Source: Terrilactibacillus sp. S3-3
Lineage (GTDB): Bacteria; Bacillota; Bacilli; Bacillales; Sporolactobacillaceae
Direction: 5' to 3'
Length of the DNA stretch: 64,000 nt
Assembly: GCA_030437565.1 (NCBI GenBank)
Contig: CP129291.1
Location: 558,001-622,000, forward strand
Positions 32,839 through 43,483 of this stretch are shown piece by piece. Numbering within the stretch: the first letter of the stretch is position 1; the number at the start of each line of letters is the position of its first letter. The translations under genes were made by a program, and so were the position numbers. A model generated the notes under the pieces. That model had not been told where the DNA came from. It searched no databases and saw only the letters and a list, made by a program, of their open reading frames with translations.

Positions 32839-34101
32839 ATGGATACTATCAGAAAGGGTACAGGTGCATTTTGGCGAGCTGGCGGCGCGCTGTTTTCCGG
32901 CGGCTTCATTACATTCGCCATCTTGTATTGCACACAGCCTTTGCTCCCGGTTTTTTCGCAACAGTTTCATGTGACTCCAACAGTGTCCAGCCTTGCTCTC
33001 TCAACGACCACCGGCACCTTGGCCGTCTGCATGTTAATTGCAGCCGTGTTGTCAGAACGATTAGGGCGTAAAAGAATCATGGTCTTATCTGTATTTATTT
33101 CGTCTATTGTCGCAATTGTGACCGCTTTCAGCCCAAATTTTATCACACTGCTGATACTGCGGCTCATCCAGGGTGCTGTATTGGCCGGATTGCCGTCGAT
33201 TGCGATGGCCTATGTGGGTGAAGAGTTTGATCCGCAAAGTTTAGGCACAGCGATGGGCTTGTATGTGAGCGGAACGACTGTGGGCGGAATGTTTGGACGT
33301 ATAGTAACGGGTATGATGACGGATTTCTTTTCATGGCGAATAGCCCTTGTTACACTTGGTATCATCAGCCTGCTTTGCAGTATTTATTTTTGGCTTGGTT
33401 TGCCCGCTGCGGCGCACTTTCAGGTCCGAGCCTTTTCTTTGAAAAAGACAGCCCAGTCTTTTGGCCGCCATTTAAAATCACCCAGTATGCTTTGCGTTTT
33501 TGGCATTGGCTTTCTGCTCATGGGCGGATTTGTCAGCCTGTATAATTATATTGGCTATTTATTGATGAAGCCGCCTTACAATCTTAGTCAGACCGCTTTT
33601 GGCTGGCTTTTTATCGTTTATATCATGGGCACGGCAAGTTCCATCTGGATGGGAAAATTGGCTGACAGATTTGGACGCCCGAAAGTGCTTGGCATTGGCA
33701 TGATTATTATGCTTTTAGGTGGTTTGTTGACACTTGTACCCTCACTCATTGTCATTGTGATTGGGACTGCCATTTTCACGTTTGGCTTTTTTGGCAGCCA
33801 CTCCGTTGCAAGCAGTTTAGTCGGAAAATTAGCTGAGGTTGATAAAGCACAGGCTTCTTCCTTATATTTGCTGTTTTATTATGCCGGGTCGAGTCTGGTT
33901 GGATCATTAAGCGATCTATGTTGGAGCTGGTATCATTGGTTCGGGCTTATTTTGATGATCGGAATGGCGATCTTGCTCGCCTTCTTGTTGGAACTTTTTA
34001 TGGTAGCTTTATTAAAGAAAACCCGAAGAGAGGCAACGTTTAATAAGCACACAGGCCCTGTTGAGTTGAGCCAGTATAATTGTGTAAAAAGGGTTATCTG
34101 A
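32839..34101 (+). CDS. MFS transporter, YnfM-like
   Basis: Twelve-helix major facilitator, intact, about 420 residues. Signature in loop 2-3 is LSERLGRKRIM, motif C-like region ILRLIQGAVLAGLPSIAMAYVGEEF, and loop 8-9 KLADRFGRPK. The profile fits the YnfM/inner-membrane sugar- or drug-efflux group; the substrate cannot be read from sequence. I chose ATG 32839, seven bases after AAGGAAGG; ATG 32833 is too close to the ribosome-binding site. A 12-G homopolymer lies about 90 bases upstream. A perfect inverted repeat ends the unit. Confidence 0.85.
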   Translation: MDTIRKGTGAFWRAGGALFSGGFITFAILYCTQPLLPVFSQQFHVTPTVSSLALSTTTGTLAVCMLIAAVLSERLGRKRIMVLSVFISSIVAIVTAFSPNFITLLILRLIQGAVLAGLPSIAMAYVGEEFDPQSLGTAMGLYVSGTTVGGMFGRIVTGMMTDFFSWRIALVTLGIISLLCSIYFWLGLPAAAHFQVRAFSLKKTAQSFGRHLKSPSMLCVFGIGFLLMGGFVSLYNYIGYLLMKPPYNLSQTAFGWLFIVYIMGTASSIWMGKLADRFGRPKVLGIGMIIMLLGGLLTLVPSLIVIVIGTAIFTFGFFGSHSVASSLVGKLAEVDKAQASSLYLLFYYAGSSLVGSLSDLCWSWYHWFGLILMIGMAILLAFLLELFMVALLKKTRREATFNKHTGPVELSQYNCVKRVI

Positions 34102-34127
34102 ATATGAGAAAATGTTAGACCGGGTTT

Positions 34128-34171
34128 CTGTTTTTCTGGAGGGGGCTGGCCAGCCCCCTCCAGAAAAACAG
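34128..34171 (+). terminator. Perfect 22-base-pair inverted repeat behind the MFS gene
   Basis: The sequence from 34128 to 34149 (CTGTTTTTCTGGAGGGGGCTGG) is the exact reverse complement of 34150-34171, without a loop. It probably acts as terminator, but no T run follows on the plus strand and its perfection is unusual. Confidence 0.55.
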
Positions 34172-34234
34172 CAGGATTTTATTTACTCGTCTCTTTCATT
34201 TTTTTTTCATAGAAAATGAGCCAGAGCCCGTCAT

Positions 34235-35541
34235 CTTAGTTAGAATAGAGTTAACCAAACCAATTCTAAAGGAGAGATTTCGGGATGACTCAATTACAGA
34301 TTACTCTAGATGAGCAACTTTTGCATCAATTATTTCTTGGTAATTCTAAAGAATCGGGCATGAATATCCTTTTGGAGACGATTTTAAATCAAGTTTTAAA
34401 AGCACAGGCCGGCGAGCAGGTGAGCGCCGAAAAGTACGAACGCAGTGAGGCACGGACGGACTACCGTAACGGCTCGTATCCCCGTCAACTCAAGACGCGC
34501 GTGGGTACTCTTTCACTCAATGTTCCCCGCCTGCGTAATGGCCATTTTTCTACTGATCTCTTTAAGCGTTACCAGCGCAGTGAGCAGGCGCTGGTTCTAT
34601 CCCTAATGGAGATGGTTATTAACGGCGTCTCCACACGTCGCGTAAGTCAAATTACTGAAGAGCTTTGTGGCACAGACTTTTCGAAAACGACTGTATCGGA
34701 TCTTTGCGGGCAGCTGGATCCAGTGGTTAAAGGCTGGAATAACCGTCCTTTGAGGGGCAACTATCCGTTCCTATTCGTTGATGCGGTTTATACGAAGGTA
34801 CGAGAAAACGGGCGTGTCCGCTCCTGTGGCGTGCTGATCAGCTACGGTATCAACGACAAAGGATACCGAACGATTCTAGGTCTGAAAATCGATGACAGCG
34901 AAAGCACCGACGCCTGGAAAAATTATTTTGACTGGCTGAAATCACGCGGTCTAAAAGGCGTTGACATGGTGATCAGCGATGACCACGGCGGTCTCGTGAG
35001 TGCGGTTCAAAAAGCGTTTCAAGGGGCTACTTGGCAGCGGTGTCAGGCTCACTCCTGCTGCGCAATGTCCATGATCGGTTGCCAAAAGCTCTCAAAAGCG
35101 AAGGAACCGAACAAGTGAAGGCGATTCTCTATGCGCCGAATCTGGAAGTCGCTCGAACCTTGCTTAATGCTTTTCTAAAGGATTATCAGGACAAAGCACC
35201 AAAAGTGACGGAGCTTGTGGAGGATGCCTTTGATGACGTGACGGCGGTGCTTCCTCTACCAGAACCCTATCGACGTCGCCTCCGGACAACTAACGGGATG
35301 GAACGGCTCAATGAGGAATTTCGCCGTCGGGAACGGGTTATCCGTATTTTCCCTAACCGCCAATCTGTGATTCGTCTGATGGGCTCTGTTCTCATGGAGA
35401 AGGACGAAAAATGGATAGAAGGACGCCACTATCTGAAAATGGAAGACTATTTTGAATGGAGGGCCAAACAGCCAAAATCACCTGATCGTTCGAGTAACGT
35501 AACAACTCTTTATCCAGGATAATCACTCTATCTTAGCTAAG
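34235..35541 (+). mobile_element. IS256-family insertion sequence
   Basis: One transposase gene flanked by imperfect inverted repeats: CTTAGTTAGAATAGAGTTA at 34235-34253, matched on the other strand by CTTAGCTAAGATAGAGTGA at 35523-35541. Total of about 1.3 kb fits the family. No 8-base target duplication is seen next to these positions, so the outer ends may be somewhat further out. Confidence 0.7.
34285..35522 (+). CDS. IS256-family transposase (frameshifted)
   Basis: Mutator-type DDE transposase of about 410 residues. The catalytic residues are visible: first Asp in LFVDAVYTKVRE, second Asp in VISDDHGGL, and Glu in TTNGMERLNEEFRRRERVIRIFPN. The conserved WQRCQAHF segment is broken by one indel near 35045-35055, after which HDRLPKALKSEG continues. 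ATG 34285 follows GGAGAG. Without the indel the enzyme could be active. Confidence 0.9.
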
Positions 35542-35659
35542 GTGAATTTACACATAAAAAAGACTTGACCGCCTGTTGTAACTGGACATCTTCCATAATA
35601 AAAGAAAACTAAGGTTGAAAAGCTTCATTCTATCAAATTGAACGGGCATACACAGAGAA

Positions 35660-36024
35660 TATGAAAGGCCGGTCATAAGACCGGCCACTTTTTAATATAC
35701 GACTTTAGTCAGTTGAGCACGTGTAACGCGCGAAACATAAATCCCCCCGCTATGCGTTGGGCAGAAGAATACTATGTGAGTACCGTACTGAACGAAGCAA
35801 CCATCAAGAAATATATTCAAGATCAAGAAAAACACGATATTGCATTGGATAAATTAAGTGTACGGGAATACGAGGACCCCTTTAGAGGTCGCTGAGTAGT
35901 ACAAATACCCATTTATGGGTAAGCAAAAGAGGAAAAGGTAATATAGCCTGAACAAAGTGAAGGCCAGCGCCTTTAGACGCTGGCCGGTAATCCAAGGCTT
36001 ATAGCCTTAGAGCAAACCACCCTC
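35660..36024 (+). mobile_element. IS200/IS605 element remnant
   Basis: Left part with a GGCCGGTC-ATAA-GACCGGCC hairpin (35667-35686) and T run, then the C-terminal part of a Y1 transposase (35752-35895), then a right end with CCAGCGCC/hairpin and GGTAATCCAAGGCTTATAGC at 35985-36004. The right-end sequence recurs at 40087-40165. Most of tnpA is deleted. Confidence 0.65.
35752..35895 (+). pseudogene. IS200 tnpA C-terminal fragment
   Basis: RWAEEYYVSTV, NEATIKKYIQDQEKHD and SVREYEDPFRGR correspond to the last third of IS200-type TnpA (family pattern FW-x-x-x-YYVSTVG-x-NE-x-x-I-x-x-YIxxQ). The N-terminal HUH histidines are absent, so it cannot be functional. Confidence 0.8.
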
Positions 36025-36133
36025 ACATACTTTTGAAAAAGAATTTATTCAGCAATTTATGGTACACTAAGAGATAGTTGAAAGGTTATTGTGCCAAGCG
36101 GTTGGAGCGATAACCAAAGGATGCGGTGAGCTA

Positions 36134-37077
36134 TTGAAAGATGAATTTGCGTTTATTCAATCTATCACACCCAAAAATCATTATCACAAACAATTAGTTG
36201 CGGGAATCGGCGATGATGCCGCCCGCTACCGGACGAATGCAGGCGAGCATCAGCTTGTCTGTACAGACACCATGGTGGAAGGCGTGCACTTTTTTTGCGC
36301 ACGACGATGTCCCCTTTTGCTATCGGCTGGAAAGCGCTTGCCGCCAATTTAAGCGATATCGCCGCCATGGGCGGCATTCCGGATTACTACTTGGTGTCCG
36401 CCGCCTTCACAAAATCGTGGCTTGACGATGGTGCAGAGATTTATCGTGGTATGGCCGCGCTTGCCGATCGTTATCATATGGATTTAATCGGCGGCGATAC
36501 GGTATCGACCCATGATGCCTTGGTACTGACTGTTACGGTTTTCGGGCATATTTCGGATGACGGCGTTTTTTTGCGAAGCGACGCGAGGCCCGGTGATGCG
36601 GTGCTTGTGACAGGGACACTGGGTGACAGCGCCGCCGGTCTTGCTGTGCTGAATGGGGAGATTCGGCTTCCGGAAGGAGACCGCTCTTTTTTGATCAGGC
36701 GGCACCAATTGCCGGAACCGCGGCTGGACGCTGCCCGTTTGCTGGCCGATTTGCCGGGCAGAGCGGCGCTGGACGATATCAGTGACGGACTGGCCAGCGA
36801 GGCGAATGAGATTGCCAAGGCCAGCGGTGTCTCGATAGTGCTGGACTATGATAAATTGCCGAAGAGCGGGGCACTCAGCCAGCTTAAAGCAGAACAGCAG
36901 CGGCAGTGTCTGTTGTTTGGCGGCGAGGATTATGAGCTGCTCATGACGATTCCTCAAAAGCAAGCGGCGCGATATATTGCCGCGTTTTCAGATCAGCGCC
37001 TTTCATTAACCAGAATCGGCGAAGTGGTTACGGCACCGTACGCGCCAGCCGTCTTTTTTAAAATCGGACGACGATAA
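36134..37077 (+). CDS. thiL: Thiamine-monophosphate kinase (frameshifted)
   Basis: ThiL phosphorylates thiamine phosphate to thiamine diphosphate. The N-terminus KDEFAFIQSITPKN is followed by VAGIGDDAARY and CTDTMVEGVHFF, then ALAANLSDIAAMGGIPDYYLVS, MDLIGGDTVST, ALDDISDGLASE and FGGEDYELL. The frame breaks at the T run 36290-36296 (one T too many) and again within about 20 bases. The TTG at 36134 gives the family-like start MKDEFAF and is nine bases after AAAGGAT. It heads the conserved thiL-tsaE-tsaB-rimI-tsaD cluster. Confidence 0.92.
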
Positions 37078-37137
37078 AATGATAAAATTAGAAAAATCAG
37101 GGTATAACCATTTTAGAAAGTAAAAGGAGGGCGGGTG

Positions 37138-37581
37138 ATGTATCAATGGATATGCGCATCTCCCGAAAAAACGACGGCCTTTTCCGAAAAAAATTGGCTG
37201 CCTACCTGCAGCCTGGTGATGTGATCACGCTGACTGGCGACCTGGGAGCAGGCAAAACAACATTTACTAAGGGTCTGGCCAAAGGGCTCGGCATTCATGA
37301 CACAGTGAACAGCCCGACCTTTACGATTATCAAAGAATATTACGGCGGACGCTGCCCCCTTTTATCATATGGATGTTTACCGGATCAGCGATGAAGAAGA
37401 TATCGGTATCGAGGACTATTATCATCAGGGCGGAATTGTCGTGATTGAGTGGGCGGAAAATATTCCTTCTTGGCTGCCGGACGAATATTTAAATATTTCC
37501 ATCGACCGCATTGCCGATAAAAAACGGGCGCTCGTTTTTTCCCCTCATGGCCGCAGATTTGAACGCTCTGCAAGGAGTTAA
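37138..37581 (+). CDS. tsaE: tRNA t6A biosynthesis ATPase TsaE (frameshifted)
   Basis: P-loop ATPase of the threonylcarbamoyladenosine (t6A37) system; its Walker A is LTGDLGAGKTTFTKGLAKGLG, followed by VNSPTFTIIKEYYGG and later MDVYRISDEEDIGIEDYY and VVIEWAENIP. Two indels: in the A run near 37185-37192 and near 37352-37362. ATG 37138 (MYQWICASPEKTTAF) follows AAAGGAGG. Confidence 0.92.
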
Positions 37582-37588
37582 AAAAAAA

Positions 37589-38281
37589 ATGAACATATTA
37601 GCGATTGATTCATCTAATCTTGTTATGGGTGTTGCTGTAGTTAATGAAAACAAAGTACTTGGCGAACATCTGACAAATGTTAAAAAAAAAAACCATTCTG
37701 TCCGTCTGATGCCGGCCATTGCACAGCTGTTGCAAGATCTCGAGCTGGTGCCGGCCGATATCGACCGCATTGCGGTGGCTATGGGACCGGGCTCTTATAC
37801 GGGCGTGCGAATAGGTGTGACAATAGCCAAGATGATGGCATGGACGCTGAATAAAGAACTCGTCGGTGTTTCCAGTTTGGAAATTGTCGCCCAGAACGGC
37901 AGATATTTTAACGGCTTGATTGCCCCATTTTTCGATGCGAGAAGAGGGCAAGTCTATGCCGGGTTATATAAAAGTGAGCGAGGGATTGTATCATGCGTAG
38001 AGCCTGACCGGTTGGTTATGCTTAAGGACTGGCTTAGTGCTTTGGCCAAGCTGGATCAGCCTGTGCTGTTTCTAAGCGGGGACATGGGGATCCACGGGGC
38101 TACGATACGCCAGCTGCCTCGTGCGGTTTTCACGGAAATGACAATGAATGTGCCGAGACCGGCTGAACTTGGCCAAATCGGTCTGAAAAATCAGCCGGTT
38201 TCAGATATCCATCACTTTGTTCCAACTTATTTGCGGCTTGCGGAAGCGGAAGCAAAATGGCTCGCCAAACAGGAGAGATGA
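37589..38281 (+). CDS. tsaB: tRNA t6A biosynthesis protein TsaB
   Basis: ASKHA-fold partner of TsaD, 230 residues, intact. Motifs: ILAIDSSNLVMGVAV, VAMGPGSYTGVRIGVTIAKMMAW, LIAPFFDARRGQVYAGLY. The ATG at 37589 follows AAGGAG and a run of nine A bases. The stop is three bases before the rimI ATG. Confidence 0.93.
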   Translation: MNILAIDSSNLVMGVAVVNENKVLGEHLTNVKKKNHSVRLMPAIAQLLQDLELVPADIDRIAVAMGPGSYTGVRIGVTIAKMMAWTLNKELVGVSSLEIVAQNGRYFNGLIAPFFDARRGQVYAGLYKSERGIVSCVEPDRLVMLKDWLSALAKLDQPVLFLSGDMGIHGATIRQLPRAVFTEMTMNVPRPAELGQIGLKNQPVSDIHHFVPTYLRLAEAEAKWLAKQER

Positions 38282-38283
38282 CA

Positions 38284-38742
38284 ATGTCAAACACGCAGAT
38301 GATCACGTTTCGCGTCATGACACTGGAAGATATCGATCAAATCATGATTGTTGAAAAAAGTGCTTTTGCGGTGCCTTGGTCAAAAAAGGCTTTTGAAAAT
38401 GAGCTGACAAATAATCGTTTTGCAACGTATTTTGTCGCTGAGTATGGCGAGCAAATCGTCGGTTATTGCGGGATATGGGTGATTATCGATGAAGCGCATA
38501 TTACGAATCTAGCGGTTTTGACCGGATTCCGCGGCAAGAAAATAGGGGAGACGCTGCTGCGGAAAGCGATGATTTTTTCGCGATTAAAACGGGCGAAAAC
38601 ATTGAGCTTGGAATGCCGTGTATCCAATCACATCGCCCAGAATCTTTACCGGAAACTCGGGTTTCAGGATGGCGGGATTCGCAAGAGATATTATTCGAAC
38701 AATGGCGAGGATGCTTTAGTTATGTGGGTGAAAAATATATGA
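38284..38742 (+). CDS. rimI: Ribosomal-protein alanine N-acetyltransferase RimI
   Basis: GNAT-family acetyltransferase of about 152 residues. The acetyl-CoA site is [22 protein letters not shown], and the substrate part shows [19 protein letters not shown] and [20 protein letters not shown] 38284 is six bases after GGAGAG; an ATG at 38278 overlapping the tsaB stop is less likely. The stop overlaps the tsaD start. Confidence 0.92.
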   Translation: MSNTQMITFRVMTLEDIDQIMIVEKSAFAVPWSKKAFENELTNNRFATYFVAEYGEQIVGYCGIWVIIDEAHITNLAVLTGFRGKKIGETLLRKAMIFSRLKRAKTLSLECRVSNHIAQNLYRKLGFQDGGIRKRYYSNNGEDALVMWVKNI

Positions 38743-39769
38743 GTGTTGTTGATGTTAAGCAAAAAACAATGATTTTGGGAATTGAAACGAGCTGTGATGA
38801 AACGGCGGCGGCTGTTGTGGAAAACGGAAGAATCATCCGTTCGAACATCGTGGCCTCGCAAATTGATATTCATAAAAGGTTCGGCGGTGTCGTACCTGAG
38901 GTGGCTTCAAGGCATCATGTCGATCAAATTACGCTTGTCTGCGCCGAAGCGATGGAAGAAGCCGGCGTGGCCTGGGACGATCTGGATGCGATTGCCGTTA
39001 CGCAGGGCCCTGGCCTGATCGGCGCGCTTCTGGTCGGAGTTAACGGAGCAAAAGCGCTTTGCGTTTGCACGGGCTTCCGCTTGTTCCCGTCCACCATATC
39101 ACCGGGCACATCTATGCCAACCGGTTTGTCAGCGAGATGGTTTTCCCCTTGATTGCCCTCGTCGTCTCTGGGGGACACACCGAACTTGTTTATATGAAAA
39201 CGCACGGCTCTTATCAAGTGATCGGAGAAACAAGGGATGACGCAGCCGGAGAGGCTTTTGATAAGGTAGCGCGAACGCTGGATCAGCCTTATCCGGGCGG
39301 GCCGCGAATCGACCGACTGGCGAAGGAAGGGCAGGCATCGATTGATTTTCCCCGCGCCTGGCTGGAAGAGGGATCACTTGATTTCAGTTTCAGCGGCCTG
39401 AAATCAGCGGTGATCAATTATGTCCACAACGCCGAACAGCGCGGCGACGTGATTAACAAGGCCGATGTGGCGGCAAGTTTTCAAGCGAGTGTGACGGATG
39501 TTCTTGTGCGGAAAACACTTATGGCGGCCGAGCGGTACAATGTGAAGCAAGTGCTTGTCGCCGGCGGAGTGTCCGCCAATCATGGATTGAGGGAAAACAT
39601 GGTCAAGGCATGCGCCGACCATCATATTCCGCTTGTTATTCCGCCGTTAAACCTATGCACGGATAATGCGGCGATGATCGCGGCTTCCGGAACGATCGGA
39701 TTTTTAAAAGGGACGCGGGCCGATATGGCCTTGAACGGCAGCGCAAGTCTGCCGATTGAAGCTTTTTGA
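38739..39769 (+). CDS. tsaD: tRNA t6A threonylcarbamoyltransferase TsaD (frameshifted)
   Basis: Catalytic subunit of t6A37 formation. Motifs: [43 protein letters not shown], the metal histidines in [68 protein letters not shown] and [12 protein letters not shown]. One indel near 39058-39068 breaks the frame between AKALAFA and [11 protein letters not shown] 38739 overlaps the rimI stop (ATGA). About 344 residues once restored. Confidence 0.94.
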
Positions 39770-39776
39770 AAAAAGC

Positions 39777-39823
39777 AAAGGATATCCATTAAGGTTTGTG
39801 TACAACCTGTGGATATCCTTTTG
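39777..39823 (+). terminator. Terminator of the thiL-tsaD operon
   Basis: AAAGGATATCCA pairs with TGGATATCCTTTT around the loop at 39789-39809. Confidence 0.75.
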
Positions 39824-40086
39824 AATAATTGGCGGATCGGACGCGCGCAGCGGGTGCCCGGATTCGGATTGTCCGAAAAAAAGAAGCACGTTTGAGAAAT
39901 CAACGGTTTCTGGCATTTTACTAACGGATCTGAGCAAAAAATAAACAGCTCTGTATCGAAAATCAACATCATCCTGATTCTGGAAAAAAGGATTCGACAG
40001 TTTTTGTACAAGGTGCCGCGAGCGAGGACATATACAGACGGCTCTCGAACCGGGTATGTCCTGTCTATCAAGCAGAAAAGCTGCCG
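39824..40086. other. Intergenic stretch without a recognised gene
   Basis: Open frames here are short and out of character. It ends at an IS200/IS605-type right end. I see no promoter or RNA signature. Confidence 0.4.
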
Positions 40087-40165
40087 GCCAGCGCCTTGAG
40101 ACGCCGGTAATCCAAGGCTTATAGCCTTAGAGCAAACCACCCTTTTGAAGGGTGGTTTTGATTTT
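40087..40165 (+). repeat. IS200/IS605-type right end, second copy
   Basis: Shares GGTAATCCAAGGCTTATAGC and CTTAGAGCAAACCACCC with the element end at 35985-36023. Here the end is complete, with AAACCACCC/GGGTGGTTT closing a hairpin before TGATTTT. No transposase gene lies beside it. Confidence 0.75.
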
Positions 40166-40266
40166 AGACAGGTGTGCGGGAACTAAAGCCGCGGTTTGGC
40201 GGGTGGGCAGTGGCGCAAGCTTCGCAGAGCGCAGGGTTTTCGAAAAAGTCTCGAAAAGAGAAGAAC

Positions 40267-42240
40267 TTATTTTGACGCGGCGTCATCCAGCGACAGCTGC
40301 AATCGCTCCCATTCTTCAAGGAGGGTCTCAAGCGTATCGTTGTCTTTTTCAATTTGGAGATGAATCTGTTTGGCCTTTTTCGTATCGTTAAAGATATCAG
40401 GCTCTAGCATTAGCTGTTCGTTTTCGGTGACGCGGCTCTCAAGCTGATGGATGTCGTTTTCTAATTTTTCGATCGACCGTGCCAATTGCCGCTCGCGTTT
40501 TTTTTTCGTTCTTTTTCTTTTAAAAACTGCCCTTTTCCCGCATCGGCACTGCGTTCATTGTTATTTGCCTGCGGCCCCGCCGCCTCCGCTTCAAGTTCGG
40601 CAATGGCCTGTTTTTCAGCCTTTTTTTCAAGATAGTAGTCGTAGTCGCCAAGATAGTTTGTGATGCCGTCCGGTGAAAGCTCCATGACGCGGGTGGCGAT
40701 GCTATTAATAAAATAGCGATCGTGAGAAACGAAAAAGAGGGTGCCCGGGTAATCGACAAGCGCCGCTTCCAGGATTTCCTTGCTGTCCAGATCCAAATGG
40801 TTCGTCGGTTCGTCGAGAACGAGCAAATTGTCGCGCCGCATCATTAATTTGGCGAGCGCCAGCCGCGCCTTCTCGCCGCCGCTGAGCTGTGAAACAACTT
40901 TCAGCACATCATCGCCTGAAAAAAGAAAACCTCCGAGCACCGTCCGAATGTCCTTTTCAGGGATGAGCGGATAGTCGTCCCATAACTCATTCAGTACGGT
41001 TTTATTTGAAGAGAGTCTGGCCTGCTCTTGGTCATAATAACCGATAGTGACGCGTGTGCCGAGCGAACATCGCCGGACAGCCTTGTCCGGCCGCCGATGA
41101 CGGCTTTGAGAAGTGTCGATTTTCCGATACCGTTCGGCCCGACGAGTGCGACTCGTTCGCTGCGCTCAATTTGGAAAGTAAGGCCGGTTATGAGCGGAGA
41201 GCGATGATTGTAGCCGATAAACAGATCACTCATCACTCACAGCCAGGACGTCACGGCCGCTCTGCCTCTCAACATCAAAAGTAAAATGGGCTGATTTGTC
41301 ATCGCTTAGCGGCTTTTCTATCCTTTCCATTTTTTCGAGTTGTTTGCGCCTGCTTTGCGCCCGCTTCGTTGTCGAAACACGGGAAATGTTTTTCTGGATG
41401 AAATCGTTTAGTTTAGTAATTTCTTTCTGCTGTTTATCGTAACTTTTCTGCAGGCGCTGGTAATCGGCAGCTTTAAGCTCCAGATAACGGGTGTAATTGC
41501 CAGCGTATTTACTTGCTTTATGATGAGCAATTTCGTACACTTTCGTCACGACTTTATCAAGAAAGTAGCGTCGTGCGATACGATCAGGATGCTGCCCGTA
41601 TAATGCTGCAAATAGGTTTCCAGCCACGCCAGTGTTTCAATATCAAGGTGGTTGGTCGGTTCATCCAAAATGAGGACATCCGGTTTAATCAAGAGCAACT
41701 TGCCTAGCGCGAGCCGCGTTTTTTGGCCCCCGGATAAATTGCTGACCGGTGTATCATCGCCGTATTGTTCGAAATTCAGCCCGGTCAGGACGCTGCGGAT
41801 GTCGGCTTGATACGTGTAACCGCCCTTGTTTTTTAAATTCGGTCTGCAAAACATCGTAATCCTCGAGCAGGTTATTATAATCATTTTTATTTGGAAATTG
41901 ACCAGGATCGGCCATCTGTTCTTCCATCGAACGCAATTTCTTTTCCATGGCCAGCAGCGGCTGAAAAACCGTCAGCATTTCGTTATAGATGGTTTTGCTG
42001 GAATCAAGCGTCGCATTTTGCGGGAGGTAGCCTAAAGTTTTGTCTTTCGGCATGGTCACTTCACCGCTGTCCGCGCTCATGATGACGCCGGCGATGATTT
42101 TCAGCAGCGTCGATTTTTCCCGCGCCGTTTCGGCCGACTAGCGCGACCCGCTCGCCCGATTGCACTTCAATGGATATATTCGATAAAATGAGTTCAGCAG
42201 CAAATGATTTGCTGATATTATTGGTCTGTAGAAGTATCAT
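40267..42240 (-). CDS. ydiF: ABC-F family ATPase YdiF (heavily frameshifted)
   Basis: Soluble ABC-F protein with two nucleotide-binding domains and no membrane part; these factors act on the ribosome. First domain: ILLQTNNISKSFAAE, Walker A region VALVGRNGAGKSTLLKII (broken near 42115-42120), VSNLSGGQKTRLALGKLLL, DVLILDEPTNHLDI. Second domain: VALVGPNGIGKSTLLKAVIGG, VVSQLSGGEKARLALAKLMM and LLVLDEPTNHLDL. A charged C-terminal coiled coil follows (LENDIHQLESRVTENEQL). Indels near 42118, 41830, 41610, 41230, 41045, 40935 and 40500 split it into six or more pieces. ATG 42240 to stop 40267 gives about 650 residues, typical for YdiF. Confidence 0.9.
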
Positions 42241-42429
42241 ATTCGTTCACCCCAAGTTATTCACACACAGGAAGGCGTTGTAAGACTGCATTCGGCGCTT
42301 ATTTTAAAGCCCTCCTTTCTTCAGTTTATCTCATTGTCGTTTTAACAGGCAACTGCCTTGTTGCTAAAAAAATCATATTCGGCTGCTGTTTGTGATCGGA
42401 GTTTGTGAAATCATTACCGATTTTTTTTT

Positions 42430-42459
42430 TTGACTAATGTTGTATAGTTAAAGTAGAAT
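42430..42459 (+). promoter_or_regulatory. SigA promoter of rex
   Basis: TTGACT, 18 bases, TAGAAT. It lies about 135 bases upstream of the rex start; no full Rex palindrome is visible around it. Confidence 0.55.
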
Positions 42460-42595
42460 CATTGTGAAAAAGGTTATGTCAAGAGACGGTCCGTAATGGC
42501 CGGAAAATTTTTTGCGGGGAAAATGGCCAAACTAAAATGAATGCGGTAACAAAATTCAAAAGGACAGCGCGCACTTTATACGAGGAGGCTGTAAT

Positions 42596-43237
42596 ATGGT
42601 AACGGATCATCAAGTTCCCCAGGCGACAGCTGAACGGTTGCCGCTTTACTATCAGTCCTTACAACATCTTGCCTCAATAGGGAAAAACAGGATATCTTCA
42701 TCTGAATTCAGCAAGGTTGTACAAGTCGATTCGACAACCATTCGGAAAGACCTTTCCTATTTGGGTGCATTGGGAAGAAAAGGTTATGGATATGATGTCG
42801 GACATTTGCTGGATTTTTTAAGAAAAACATTATATCAAGATGAATTGTCAAAAGTTATGCTGATTGGCGTGGGCAATCTTGGAACAGCACTTTTAAATTA
42901 TAACTTTTTAAAAAATAACAACACGAAGATTGTGAAGGCTTATGATACTGATCGGAAGGTGGGGAAGAAGATTGCCGGCACCGTGATTCATCATTTTGAA
43001 GATTTGCGCACGGACGACAATCACGATATTGCCGCAGCAATATTGACTGTCCCTGCCAGCCAGGCGCAAAAAGTGGCCGAGATGGTCATCCATTCAGGCG
43101 TGAACGGTATTTTAAATTTCACCCCCGTTCGGCTGTCGCTGCCGAGCGGGATTTACGTTCGTCATGTTGATATGTCTGTGGAATTGCAGGCATTGATTTA
43201 TTCTCTTAATCATGGGATGGAAGGAAAAAAGGCCTAA
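42596..43237 (+). CDS. rex: Redox-sensing transcriptional repressor Rex
   Basis: Intact 213-residue NADH-responsive repressor of fermentative and respiratory genes. The winged-helix N-terminus shows ISSSEFSKVVQVDSTTIRKDLSYLG, the Rossmann NAD(H) fold LIGVGNLGTALLNYNF, and the C-terminal swapped helix ELQALIYSLNH. GAGGAGG precedes the ATG. It follows ydiF on the opposite strand, as in the B. subtilis ydiF-rex region. Confidence 0.95.
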   Translation: MVTDHQVPQATAERLPLYYQSLQHLASIGKNRISSSEFSKVVQVDSTTIRKDLSYLGALGRKGYGYDVGHLLDFLRKTLYQDELSKVMLIGVGNLGTALLNYNFLKNNNTKIVKAYDTDRKVGKKIAGTVIHHFEDLRTDDNHDIAAAILTVPASQAQKVAEMVIHSGVNGILNFTPVRLSLPSGIYVRHVDMSVELQALIYSLNHGMEGKKA

Positions 43238-43483
43238 TTGGAGAGATCCTGCCTGTGATTGGCTGTGCGGCAGGGCGGCTCCTTTGATGGATCTAAAGCA
43301 TTTCATGAACGGTCAAGAGGATAAAAATGATAAAATATGAATGTCACTTTGAAACGGCTTTTTCACTGACAGAAAATTTTTCTCTTTCGCTGCCGGTTGT
43401 CCGGCAGCAAGTGATGGTTCTTATTTAGGCATTTTAGTTAGGGGCTCTAGTCCCGCTGAAGCAAGTAAAGGTGGATAAAAAGA

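Noticed and set aside
39622..40140. 172-codon open frame on the minus strand over the end of tsaD
   Set aside because: Its first half is the antisense of tsaD and the rest crosses the tsaD terminator; it has no ribosome-binding site and no family features.
42405..42475. Possible Rex operator upstream of rex (TTGTGAA half sites)
   Set aside because: Only single half sites are seen, without the inverted TTCACAA half at the right distance.
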